Source: Dokdonia donghaensis DSW-1
GTDB taxonomy: Bacteria > Bacteroidota > Bacteroidia > Flavobacteriales > Flavobacteriaceae
Assembly (NCBI RefSeq): GCF_001653755.1
Contig: NZ_CP015125.1
Location: 2,241,501 to 2,305,500 of the forward strand
Reading direction: 5' to 3'
Length of the DNA stretch: 64,000 nt
Every line of letters begins with the position of its first letter. The first letter of the stretch is position 1. Of this stretch, positions 17,273-25,410 are shown piece by piece. Both the position numbers and the translations under genes were made by a program. The notes beneath the pieces were generated by a model, which was given only the letters and a program-made list of their open reading frames with translations, made no database searches and was not told the DNA's origin.

Positions 17273-18412
17273 ATGAAACTTTTTAAATTTTTACCTTTTT
17301 TACTTCTAGGCTTCACCGCCTGTTCTAATGACGACGATACGACTAGCGTAGCCGAGTCTGATGTAAATACCTCACTGGCTCAAATAGCAATCGTAGGAGA
17401 CAATCTAGTTACTGGATCTAGTGGTAATGTGGTTACTTGGAATTATCTAGATGAGCAAAGTACAACCGTAAATTTACAAGAGGAAATAGGCTTTGAGTTT
17501 GGCTTTTTAAGAAACACCTTTAGGGATCGCCTAGCGATAGCTTCTGGCATACCTACTTCTCAGTTTATCACATATAGCGTGGTTAATGGAGACCAAGAGG
17601 TTTATAGTGATTACTTTACTCCGTCTAACCCTGTAAATGAATCTGAGCTTTATACGACAAATACCGAAAATAATATAATTACTTATTATTTGAATGAGTC
17701 TAGTAGCTGTTGCAACTTAAAAGTAAGTACATATAATAAAAATACTAGCGTTATTACCGATGCTTACATAGGTAATATAACAATAAACGATGTCAATTCA
17801 AGTGTGATGGCAAAAGGGTCTAAGACATTTATAGTAGGTACAGATACTCTTACAGGCGTAAAGAAGCTATTTGTTCACAATGCAGACATTGGTGATGCAG
17901 TAGGAGTTTGGGATATAGATCAGTATGGTGCTTATATATACAATGAGAATCTTGACGAGATGTACCTATTTGACTTTAACGGTGCTGCGCTTGCATACGC
18001 CACGCTAGATTTTGAAACGCTTACGATAAGTGAGCAGAGTTCTTTTCCGAGCGGTTTTACAGTTACAGAAGGATTTAATCAAACTAAATCTCTAGCTCAA
18101 GAACTTGTTTATAAAGACCCTACCGGAAAAATAGCAAATGTGTATAATTACAATACAAATACAATTAGTACTTATACAGAGGTAGGTCTTATCAATACCA
18201 TTTTAGATCAGACTGGGATGAGTATAAACATACGCAATACAGATATAGCGCAGTTTACATCTTATTATATTGTAATGGGTACTACAGAAGTAGATGGAGA
18301 GACTCAAGGGGTAGTGGTTATTCTCAACAGAGATTTAACGGTAATACAAACAGCCAGTAGTGGAGATATACGACCACATAGTCTTGTGGAAATACCTATC
18401 ATATTTAACTAA
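17273..18412 (+). CDS. Lipoprotein of unknown function
   Basis: A 379-residue lipoprotein: signal to residue 16 with lipobox FTA-C, then an acidic SNDDDTT linker typical of Bacteroidota surface lipoproteins. The mature part is rich in Asn, Thr and Tyr with repeated short beta-strands, compatible with a beta-propeller-like fold, but I recognise no family. A CC pair (SSCCNL) occurs near residue 145. It follows the RidA gene by 36 bases and ends at a strong terminator. Confidence 0.72.
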   Translation: MKLFKFLPFLLLGFTACSNDDDTTSVAESDVNTSLAQIAIVGDNLVTGSSGNVVTWNYLDEQSTTVNLQEEIGFEFGFLRNTFRDRLAIASGIPTSQFITYSVVNGDQEVYSDYFTPSNPVNESELYTTNTENNIITYYLNESSSCCNLKVSTYNKNTSVITDAYIGNITINDVNSSVMAKGSKTFIVGTDTLTGVKKLFVHNADIGDAVGVWDIDQYGAYIYNENLDEMYLFDFNGAALAYATLDFETLTISEQSSFPSGFTVTEGFNQTKSLAQELVYKDPTGKIANVYNYNTNTISTYTEVGLINTILDQTGMSINIRNTDIAQFTSYYIVMGTTEVDGETQGVVVILNRDLTVIQTASSGDIRPHSLVEIPIIFN

Positions 18413-18434
18413 AAGATTTTTAAGCTAGACCAAT

Positions 18435-18467
18435 AAAAAAAGCCACGTCATAAACGTGGCTTTTTTT
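18435..18467. terminator. Bidirectional terminator
   Basis: Stem AGCCACG / CGTGGCT with A and T runs on both sides, between convergent genes. Confidence 0.88.
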
Positions 18468-18486
18468 ATTTAATATCATTTACGGC

Positions 18487-18885
18487 TTATATATCGTCAA
18501 AGCTTACATCTGTAAACTTATCTGCCGCTGTAGTAGGCTCTTCTGAGGTTACCCCTCCAGAATCTACCACTTCTGATGCTACAGGTCTTGTATAATCATT
18601 CTGGTGGCGGTCAGATATTACTTCTTCACCTTTTTCTTCTAGTATGTAAGAAGTCATCTCATTAAGATTTTCTGTAAATCCAGCAAAGTCTTCTTTATAT
18701 AAATAGATTTTGTGTTTCTTAAAGTGGAAAGAACCGTCATCATTAGTAAATTTTTTACTCTCTGTAATGGTAAGGTAATAATCTCCTGCCTTTGTAGATC
18801 TTACATCAAAGAAGTACGTGCGTCGTCCTGCTCTAAGTACTTTTGAAAAAATCTCTTCATTGTCTCTTCCGTCGTAATCACTCAT
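18487..18885 (-). CDS. PUR-alpha-like nucleic-acid-binding protein (DUF3276)
   Basis: A protein of about 132 residues. The ATG at 18885 is preferred: AAGAAGGA lies just upstream as an unusually clear ribosome-binding site and MSDYDGRDNEEIFSK is the family N-terminus; a longer frame would add 23 atypical residues. The core has the PUR repeat pattern (RTYFFDVRSTKAGDYYLTITESKK), and the C-terminus is acidic and disordered. Bacterial PUR proteins bind single-stranded nucleic acid. It sits downstream of the ABC exporter gene on the same strand. Confidence 0.83.
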   Translation of the reverse strand: MSDYDGRDNEEIFSKVLRAGRRTYFFDVRSTKAGDYYLTITESKKFTNDDGSFHFKKHKIYLYKEDFAGFTENLNEMTSYILEEKGEEVISDRHQNDYTRPVASEVVDSGGVTSEEPTTAADKFTDVSFDDI

Positions 18886-18961
18886 AATGGTCCTTCTTGT
18901 TTTGGATTGTGTGTTTGTTGTTTCAAAAATGGTAAAAAATATACCATTGCCCAATTATTTT

Positions 18962-20719
18962 TTACATTTCTTTCTCGTCCAGCTGCTTTACATACAACTC
19001 TTTATAGTAACCATCTTCTGTTATTAATTGATTATGAGAGCCTTGCTGGGTTATTTTACCATCTTCGAGAATGACAATCTGATCGGCATTTTTTGCAGAT
19101 GAGATTCTGTGGCTCACGATAATTGTGGTTGTATTTGTTGTGAGCTGCTGTAAATTATTGAGTATTTCTTCTTCTGTCTCGGTATCTACTGCGCTCAGTG
19201 AGTCATCTAGTAATAAAATTTTTGGAGATCCTATAAGAGCTCTTGCGATAGAGACGCGTTGTTTCTGTCCACCAGATAAGGTTATGCCTCGCTCACCAAG
19301 TACGGTGTCATACCCATCCTTAAAGTCTATAATATTGTGGTGTACGGAGGCCGCTTTCGCGAAAGCGTAAACCTCTTCGTCTGTAGCATCTGTTTTACCA
19401 AATTTTATATTCTCACCTATGGTGTCAGAAAATAAGAAAGCATCTTGTGGTACATATCCTATCTCAGAACGCACGTCATTAAGGTTGAGAATCTTTATAT
19501 CTGTGCCGTCTATTGCAATACTGCCGCTAGTCACATCATACAGACGACCTATGAGCTCTAAAATGGTAGATTTACCAGATCCTGTAGGCCCTATTACTGC
19601 AAGTGTTTGTCCCGGCTGCACGGTAAAGCTTATATCCTTAAGAGCGGTAATAAGTGTGTCTTCATAGGTAAAAGTGACATTCTTAAAAGCGATAGCACCA
19701 TTTATGGGTGTGTGCTCTGTTACGGTATTTACAATGTCTGGTTCGATTTCTAAAAACTCATTAATTCGTACCTGAGAAGCCTCCGCAGCCTTTATAATTG
19801 AGGTTACCCAGCCTACAGTAGCAACTGGCCAAGTAAGCATATTTACATACATTATAAACTCTACAAGGGTACCTAACTCTGCAATGGTACCATCTATATA
19901 CTGTTGCCCACCTACAAATATCACAATGAGGTTACTCGCACCTATAAGCCCTATCATAAGCGGGAAGAAAAATGCTTGCACCTTTACAAGGTCCAGATTT
20001 TTTTGCTTGCTGTCTTCACTAAGTGTTACAAAGTCTCTAAATGTATTAGGTTCTAAGGTATATGCTTTTATAACAGATATACCACTAAAAGACTCTTGTG
20101 TAAACGTAGTAAGTTTTGATAGGTACTCTTGTACAATAGTACTACGCACGTGTATTGCACGGCTTAGTTTATAGATAGCAATAGATAGTATAGGTAGTGG
20201 TATTAAGGTGTATGCGGCAAGTGATGGAGCCATACGTACCATATAAGGTATTACTACTGCAAAGAGTACAAGTGCTTGCAGAAGATACATAATTGCAGGA
20301 CCTAGGTACATACGTACTTTTGTTACATCTTCAGAGATGCGGTTCATAAGGTCTCCAGTTCTATTTTTTTTATAAAAACCTAGGCTAAGACGCTGGTACT
20401 GTGCGTAGACATCATCTTTTAAATCTGCTTCTATAAATCTTGACACCACAATAATAAGCTGTCGCATTAAGAATGTAAAAAAACCAGAGAGTAGGGCAGC
20501 ACCTAAAAGTAATCCTAGTTTAAAGAGCATACTGTCTTTAAGGCCATCTAGATTTGAATTTCCACTTTTTATGTATGTTTCAACATCATTTACGATATCA
20601 CCTACAATATCTACATTAAAAACGGCAAAGACACGAGCTGCGATAACTATAAAGAAACCGGCTATAAGACGCCATTTATAACGTAAAAAATACTTGTTAA
20701 GAGATTTTAATGCACCCAT
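18962..20719 (-). CDS. ABC exporter, fused permease and ATPase (MsbA/MdlB type)
   Basis: A 585-residue half-transporter with six membrane helices in residues 1-310 and a nucleotide-binding domain after about 340. Walker A is GPTGSGKST, the signature LSGGQKQR, Walker B ILLLDDSLSAVD and the H-loop IVSHR. It would work as a homodimer to export lipids or drugs; substrate unknown. An iterated palindrome encodes AFAKA at about residues 452-456, between Walker A and the signature. Confidence 0.92.
   Translation of the reverse strand: MGALKSLNKYFLRYKWRLIAGFFIVIAARVFAVFNVDIVGDIVNDVETYIKSGNSNLDGLKDSMLFKLGLLLGAALLSGFFTFLMRQLIIVVSRFIEADLKDDVYAQYQRLSLGFYKKNRTGDLMNRISEDVTKVRMYLGPAIMYLLQALVLFAVVIPYMVRMAPSLAAYTLIPLPILSIAIYKLSRAIHVRSTIVQEYLSKLTTFTQESFSGISVIKAYTLEPNTFRDFVTLSEDSKQKNLDLVKVQAFFFPLMIGLIGASNLIVIFVGGQQYIDGTIAELGTLVEFIMYVNMLTWPVATVGWVTSIIKAAEASQVRINEFLEIEPDIVNTVTEHTPINGAIAFKNVTFTYEDTLITALKDISFTVQPGQTLAVIGPTGSGKSTILELIGRLYDVTSGSIAIDGTDIKILNLNDVRSEIGYVPQDAFLFSDTIGENIKFGKTDATDEEVYAFAKAASVHHNIIDFKDGYDTVLGERGITLSGGQKQRVSIARALIGSPKILLLDDSLSAVDTETEEEILNNLQQLTTNTTTIIVSHRISSAKNADQIVILEDGKITQQGSHNQLITEDGYYKELYVKQLDEKEM
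19353..19366. repeat. Iterated palindrome, copy 7 (inside ABC exporter gene)
   Basis: Exact copy; read on the minus strand as AFAKA. Confidence 0.95.
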
Positions 20720-20807
20720 CGCCGTACTGCAATTTTTTTGAAGCGCTAAGGTCGGTTTTTTTTAAGACCTGTGCGAGCCAAATTTTCCTATAACATAATT
20801 GATAAAA

Positions 20808-20840
20808 TGTGATGATACTTTTAGAAATACTGTATTTTTG
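20808..20840 (+). promoter_or_regulatory. Probable promoter of nusB
   Basis: TATTTTTG (20833-20840) matches the TAnnTTTG consensus exactly; TGTG (20808-20811) is a weaker -33 element 21 bases upstream. Confidence 0.5.
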
Positions 20841-20897
20841 CACCGATTTAAAAACGAACCTAATTCGTTCTTATAACTATAAAAGTTCTTTGTCGCT

Positions 20898-21842
20898 ATG
20901 TTAAACAGACGCCATATCCGTGTCAAAGTTATGCAAACCATTTACGCCCTAGGGAGTAAGGAGCAGTTTGATCTTCAAAATGAGGATAAATTTACGGTTG
21001 AGAGTATGAACCAGATGTACAATCTGTATCTCTTAATGCTAGATTTAATGGTGGAGGTTCACGCTTTCGCGAAAGCGGAACAAGAAAAAATCTCTAAAAA
21101 GATTCTAGCTACCGAAGAAGAAAAAAATCCTAACACAAAATTCATTAACAACCAGGTCTTGACAAAACTGTCTGACAATGCTGAGTTGCGTGATGAAATA
21201 AGCAAGCGTAAGCTCAAACACTGGAGACAGAATGATGAGTACGTTGCTATCATATATAACGAGATTGTAGCAAGTGATCGCTATGCCTCATATATGGAAG
21301 AGGAGGAGACTACTTTTAAAATTGATAGAAAGTTTGTGGTAGATATCTATACAGAGATTATAGCGCCTAATGACAAGCTATATGATTATATAGAAGATGC
21401 GCGCCTTACCTGGATAGATGACTTGCCTATGATTAATATGGCAGTGCTAAGAAGGCTAGGGAAGCTCAAACCGGCGTCACCAGAGTCTTCATTACTACCT
21501 AGCTTATTTAAAAATGAGGAGGATGTACATTTTGGTACAGAATTACTAGAGAAAACTGTTGCAAATGAAACTTTTCTAGCAAACGAGATTACAGAAAACA
21601 CGCCAAACTGGGATAAAGAGCGTATTGCAGATGTAGATATGGTACTTATAAAAATGGCACTTTGCGAGTTCTTAAAATTCCCTACCATACCTGTAAAAGT
21701 GACTATAAATGAGTACTTAGAAATCTCTAAGGAATACTCAACACCAAAGAGTAGCATCTTTATAAATGGTATACTTGATAAGCTTGTAAAACAATATGAG
21801 CGAGAAAAAAGGTTAAAGAAAGAGGGTAGAGGTTTAAAATAG
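20898..21842 (+). CDS. nusB: Transcription antitermination factor NusB (extended form)
   Basis: A 314-residue NusB-family protein; RNA-binding NusB works with NusE in rRNA antitermination. It opens RRHIRVKVMQTIYAL and has the C-terminal NusB block (PVKVTINEYLEISKEYS, then FINGILDKL). The family core is about 140 residues; Bacteroidota versions carry an extra N-terminal region, as here. An iterated palindrome encodes AFAKA at residues 56-60. The order nusB-DUF1573-yajC is typical of the class. Confidence 0.93.
   Translation: MLNRRHIRVKVMQTIYALGSKEQFDLQNEDKFTVESMNQMYNLYLLMLDLMVEVHAFAKAEQEKISKKILATEEEKNPNTKFINNQVLTKLSDNAELRDEISKRKLKHWRQNDEYVAIIYNEIVASDRYASYMEEEETTFKIDRKFVVDIYTEIIAPNDKLYDYIEDARLTWIDDLPMINMAVLRRLGKLKPASPESSLLPSLFKNEEDVHFGTELLEKTVANETFLANEITENTPNWDKERIADVDMVLIKMALCEFLKFPTIPVKVTINEYLEISKEYSTPKSSIFINGILDKLVKQYEREKRLKKEGRGLK
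21063..21076. repeat. Iterated palindrome, copy 8 (inside nusB)
   Basis: Exact copy; frame giving AFAKA. Confidence 0.95.
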
Positions 21843-21890
21843 TATACTTTTTCTTATTTTTACGAATCATTATTTATAAAAAAAACAACA

Positions 21891-22349
21891 ATGAAAAAAG
21901 GTTTATTAGTATTAGGAGTACTTTCGGCTATGGTGTTTACTTCTTGTAAAGAAGATGCAGCAAGCAAAGTAAAAGAAGAAAATGTTGAAGTTGCAGCTGC
22001 AAGAGACGCACAGGCTACAACATACCCAGTGATTACTTTTGATGAGACTGAATTTGATTTCGGAAACATTGAAAAAGGAAACACTGTAGAGCACAAATTT
22101 ACATTTACTAACACAGGTAAAGCACCACTAGTAATTGTAGACGCAAAGAGTTCTTGTGGATGTACAGTACCAGAATATTCTAAAAATCCAGTTGCACCAG
22201 GTGAGAAAGGTGAGCTTCTTGTAAAATATAACGGTAGTGGTACTAACCAAGTGACTAAAACGGTAACAATCAAAGCAAATACTGAGAGAGGTACAGAGAC
22301 TGTAAAGATCAAGGCATTTGTAAACCCTGCTGCTGGAGCAGCTAAATAA
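21891..22349 (+). CDS. DUF1573 lipoprotein
   Basis: A 152-residue lipoprotein: lipobox VFTS-C (Cys at about residue 20) and a DUF1573 domain (about 48-148) with the signature EFDFGNIEKGNTVEHKFTF, SSCGCTVPEYS and GEKGELLVKYN. The fold is immunoglobulin-like (ASH/PapD-like). Role unknown, but its position between nusB and yajC is conserved in Flavobacteriia. A TATTTTTA element about 35 bases upstream could be its own promoter. Confidence 0.88.
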   Translation: MKKGLLVLGVLSAMVFTSCKEDAASKVKEENVEVAAARDAQATTYPVITFDETEFDFGNIEKGNTVEHKFTFTNTGKAPLVIVDAKSSCGCTVPEYSKNPVAPGEKGELLVKYNGSGTNQVTKTVTIKANTERGTETVKIKAFVNPAAGAAK

Positions 22350-22354
22350 GAATT

Positions 22355-22654
22355 ATGGGTGAAGGATTGCAGGGCATATTAGGTCCTCTCTTACTGTTTA
22401 CGGTATTTATTGTATTCTTTATAGTATTACCACAACGTAAGAAACTCAAACAAGAAAAGAACTTTGATAAAGATCTTAAAAAAGGTGATCGTGTAATTAC
22501 AAAAAGTGGTCTACACGGCAAGATTTTAGAACTTAATGATAATGGTACCTGCGTGTTGGAAACAATGTCTGGTAAAATGAAGTTTGAAAGATCTGCACTA
22601 TCTATTGAGATGACACAAGCGCTTAATAAAAGCGTTGTAGAAGCAAAGAAATAG
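22355..22654 (+). CDS. yajC: Sec translocon accessory subunit YajC
   Basis: A 99-residue protein with one membrane helix (about residues 8-25) followed by RKKLKQEKNF and the YajC core KKGDRVITKSGLHGKILEL. It associates with SecDF in protein export. It starts 5 bases after the DUF1573 gene and the operon ends at the terminator downstream. Confidence 0.94.
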   Translation: MGEGLQGILGPLLLFTVFIVFFIVLPQRKKLKQEKNFDKDLKKGDRVITKSGLHGKILELNDNGTCVLETMSGKMKFERSALSIEMTQALNKSVVEAKK

Positions 22655-22675
22655 TCTTTTCTAATTATTATACAT

Positions 22676-22705
22676 AAGCCCTCGCATTTGCGAGGGCTTT
22701 TTTTT
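22676..22705 (+). terminator. Terminator of nusB-DUF1573-yajC
   Basis: Ten-base perfect stem AAGCCCTCGC / GCGAGGGCTT, loop ATTT, then a T-run. Confidence 0.92.
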
Positions 22706-22822
22706 ATGTCTTCTTTTTCTATTGTTTAATAGGGTCTATCTTCTTTCTAACATATGAATAAAAACATAGATCGTTTATATTACTATCAAATAGGTGAGTT
22801 TAATAACATAATATGGCGCAAC

Positions 22823-22855
22823 AAAAAAGGCTCTTGCAGTAAGCAAGAGCCTTTT
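22823..22855 (-). terminator. Terminator of the SodC gene
   Basis: Thirteen-base stem AAAAGGCTCTTGC / GCAAGAGCCTTTT; the six A at 22823-22828 give a U-run on the minus strand, 20 bases past the SodC stop. Confidence 0.88.
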
Positions 22856-22874
22856 ACTATTGTGTAGTGTGAAA

Positions 22875-23456
22875 TTATTTTATAATCCCACCGCAAGAAA
22901 TTCTTGCTCCTGCAGCACCACTAGGTTGTGATGTAAAATCATCTGTACCTTGATGTACAATGATTGCTTTACCTACAACGTCCTTTTTAGGATCTCCACA
23001 ACCTATACACCACTGGTCTGTGCTCATTGTGATGGTTCCGTTTCCGTTTTCATCTGCTGGGAAGTTACCTATATCACCTTTATGATATCCCTCTGCTGCT
23101 CCCCACTTACCGTGTTGCTCATTTGTAGGGTTCCAGTGTCCTCCTGTAGACTTTCCATCTGCACTTGAGCAGTCTGCCTTGTCGTGTATGTGTATAGCGT
23201 GCATACCTTCATCTAGTCCACCTATTACTGCTGTAAATTTTACAACGCCGTCTTCTTCTTTAAAAACAACGCTTCCAGAGGCTTTACTGTCACTCTTAGG
23301 CTCAAGTTTTAAAGTGAGTTTTTGCATCTCTGGTATAACTTCTACTTCTTCTACCTCAACAACTTCTATTACTTCGTGGCTTTCTTTTTTGTCGCCTTTA
23401 CAACTCGCTAGTGTGGCAAGAGATAGTAAGGTTATTGTCATAAATCTGTATTTCAT
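22875..23456 (-). CDS. sodC: Copper/zinc superoxide dismutase lipoprotein
   Basis: A 193-residue Cu/Zn SOD that removes superoxide in the envelope. It has a lipobox (TLAS-C, Cys about residue 19) and an acidic Val/Glu linker. Metal ligands are visible: HAIHIHDKADC (copper His pair), GGHWNP and QHGK (bridging and zinc His), DIGNFPADENG (zinc Asp) and IIVHQGTDD (copper His). RISCGGI supplies the disulfide Cys. Length is normal with the lipoprotein extension. Single-gene unit. Confidence 0.93.
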   Translation of the reverse strand: MKYRFMTITLLSLATLASCKGDKKESHEVIEVVEVEEVEVIPEMQKLTLKLEPKSDSKASGSVVFKEEDGVVKFTAVIGGLDEGMHAIHIHDKADCSSADGKSTGGHWNPTNEQHGKWGAAEGYHKGDIGNFPADENGNGTITMSTDQWCIGCGDPKKDVVGKAIIVHQGTDDFTSQPSGAAGARISCGGIIK

Positions 23457-23540
23457 TATCTTTTGGTTTTGATAATTAGTGATTAATTAGCTCTAATATA
23501 CCACGACAACTTAAGAAATACTAAGATTTTATAAAACCTT

Positions 23541-24287
23541 TTAGATACTTATGGTGCTTAATTGTGAAGTGTTTGTGATATTTTGAGCATCAAGGCTGTA
23601 TTGGTATACACCAGATTCACCTACGGCTATGAGTAAATCTCCTTGTATAATCACGTCAAAAGCTAGTTTGTCTATAGCGTGTACAAGTGTAGACTCTGCA
23701 GGGTTTGATACATCAAATATTTTAATCTCATCATCACATACGATAAGGTAATCGCCGTAAAGGCCTAATCCTTTTGGGAATGTGAGTTCACGCACATTAA
23801 TGAGGACAGGGTTAAGTACATCTGTCACATCATACACTTCTAGTTGATTTACAAAACCATTACAGCCCAAGTCGCTCCATAAGGTCACAAATGCATATTG
23901 ATCATTTGCCACCACAGGATCACAAGAAGTGAAGTGCTGTACAGAAGATAATTGTTCTGGAAACTCTGGACTATCTACACTATAGATAAACATCCCATTA
24001 CGAGATCCTATATACAGATAGTTTCTGTAGCTGAATAAAGTCTCGATATCAAAGCCTATGCGTACGGTATTTACTAGTACTGGTTCTGTTGTATTTGTGA
24101 TATTAAATACATTAAGATCTTCGTTGTCTACGGTATAAAGATAATCTCCTTTTATAACAAAAGTTGCTAGTGAGCCACCTTGACCTACACTATCTGCTGT
24201 GCTTAAAGACTCACCGTTGCTAGTTCCGTCAGAACTACATCCTAGTGCAACAATTACTAGGGTTATTATATATAAATACTTTTTCAT
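23541..24287 (-). CDS. LVIVD-repeat-like lipoprotein
   Basis: A 248-residue lipoprotein (lipobox ALG-C, Cys at about 17) whose mature part has repeats of the LVIVD type: YLYTVDNEDLNVFNITNTTEP, LEVYDVTDVLNPVLI and IKIFDVSNPAESTLV. Such repeats probably form a beta-propeller at the cell surface. It starts 5 bases after the stop of a second, shorter lipoprotein with related repeats, so the two form an operon. Ligand unknown. Confidence 0.78.
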   Translation of the reverse strand: MKKYLYIITLVIVALGCSSDGTSNGESLSTADSVGQGGSLATFVIKGDYLYTVDNEDLNVFNITNTTEPVLVNTVRIGFDIETLFSYRNYLYIGSRNGMFIYSVDSPEFPEQLSSVQHFTSCDPVVANDQYAFVTLWSDLGCNGFVNQLEVYDVTDVLNPVLINVRELTFPKGLGLYGDYLIVCDDEIKIFDVSNPAESTLVHAIDKLAFDVIIQGDLLIAVGESGVYQYSLDAQNITNTSQLSTISI

Positions 24288-24292
24288 CTTAT

Positions 24293-24796
24293 TTAATCTT
24301 CAAGTTCATAATCAATGATAATTTCTCCATCTGGGATATTGTGTACAAAGCCATCTGGAGACACTTTAGGAGGAAAAACTTCTCTAATGCGTTTTGTCAC
24401 CTGCAGGTTTGCTGTTTGTTTATCATAAGTAACAGCAATAAGGTCTACAGCTTGATTTATGTAGTATACCTCATTCTTTATAGCAAGATCTGTAGCTCCT
24501 GGTGCCTTTATATAGGCAAGAGCAACTGGAGAAGATGGGTTCTCGTTATCAAAGACGTGAAAGCCTTTGTTCTTTTCGTTTACAAACAGTAAATCATTAA
24601 ATACATAGATTTTACCCGAGTTTATAATGCTTCTGGCGTCTTCGAGAGCGACGCTGGCCTCAAACGTAGGGCGATCAAGAGTAATCGCATCATAGTTTGT
24701 TAATAGATCAACAGTATCTACATCATCGCTGGTTCTGTCTGTGACACAGCTTAGAGAGGTGATACATACAAGTAGTAGGATACACAAATGTTTCAT
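24293..24796 (-). CDS. Short LVIVD-like lipoprotein
   Basis: A 167-residue lipoprotein (lipobox SLS-C, Cys at about 17). One LVIVD-like unit is readable (FVNEKNKGFHVFDNENPSSP), and the rest resembles the single-propeller-blade pattern of the downstream partner. It could be a shortened paralogue that pairs with the next gene. Function unknown. Confidence 0.72.
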   Translation of the reverse strand: MKHLCILLLVCITSLSCVTDRTSDDVDTVDLLTNYDAITLDRPTFEASVALEDARSIINSGKIYVFNDLLFVNEKNKGFHVFDNENPSSPVALAYIKAPGATDLAIKNEVYYINQAVDLIAVTYDKQTANLQVTKRIREVFPPKVSPDGFVHNIPDGEIIIDYELED

Positions 24797-24874
24797 ATAA
24801 TATAGTTTTTACTCTAGATGCAATAACTACTTATACGTTGCGCGTGATTGTCAATACTTTACAATTATTTAATG

Positions 24875-25255
24875 TTAGCGTGTTTTAAATAGTTCTCTTG
24901 GGTCACGTATACCTCGTTTAAGATTTTCAAAGAGTATAAGCATTTTATCTACTTGTGTTTGCTCATTTTTATAGCGTTTCACTTGATAGATAAGACCTCG
25001 TTTTTTACCATCTGTAAGTGATTCAAAAATTGCCGCACCGTCTGGGTCACTATCATAAACGGCATCAAACGCCTCTGGAGTCACCACACCGTATTTAGTG
25101 GTATCTTCTATGAGTTGGATACTAAAGATGTCTAAAGGCTCAATTTTTAAAGCTTTATGGTGCTGTTTTCCAAAAAGTACCCAGTACACGCCTTTCAATT
25201 TACGTATGGCTATATGTGTTTCTAGTGTATTTATATCATTGCTTGCTTTTAGCAA
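24875..25255 (-). CDS. YdeI/OmpD-associated family protein, 5' end uncertain
   Basis: The only ordinary start is TTG at 25255, giving 126 residues. The C-terminal part (TPEAFDAVYDSDPDGAAIFESL onwards) matches the YdeI-like domain. The frame stays open upstream to 25366, and this stretch reads like the missing DUF1905 N-terminus (KVIQVQLQKGGFILPEKLGDD), but has no ATG, GTG or TTG. Either a non-standard codon (ATC at 25355-25357) is used, or the 5' end has been damaged. An iterated palindrome lies 25 bases further up. See findings. Confidence 0.6.
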   Translation of the reverse strand: MLKASNDINTLETHIAIRKLKGVYWVLFGKQHHKALKIEPLDIFSIQLIEDTTKYGVVTPEAFDAVYDSDPDGAAIFESLTDGKKRGLIYQVKRYKNEQTQVDKMLILFENLKRGIRDPRELFKTR

Positions 25256-25390
25256 TACACGCTTATGACCAGCATTAGACCAATCATCACCTAGCTTTTC
25301 AGGTAATATAAAGCCTCCTTTTTGAAGTTGTACTTGTATGACTTTTGATTTTTTGATACTTTGGCGTTATTAGTTTATGGTTATGAGTAG

Positions 25391-25404
25391 GCTTTCGCGA
25401 AAGC
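25391..25404. repeat. Iterated palindrome, copy 9 (intergenic)
   Basis: Exact copy, between the OsmC fusion gene stop and the YdeI-like frame. Confidence 0.95.
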
Positions 25405-25410
25405 GTAACC

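Noticed and set aside
22753..22866. Short plus-strand frame of 37 codons ending in a terminator hairpin
   Set aside because: It runs through the SodC terminator, has no ribosome-binding site and no recognisable product.
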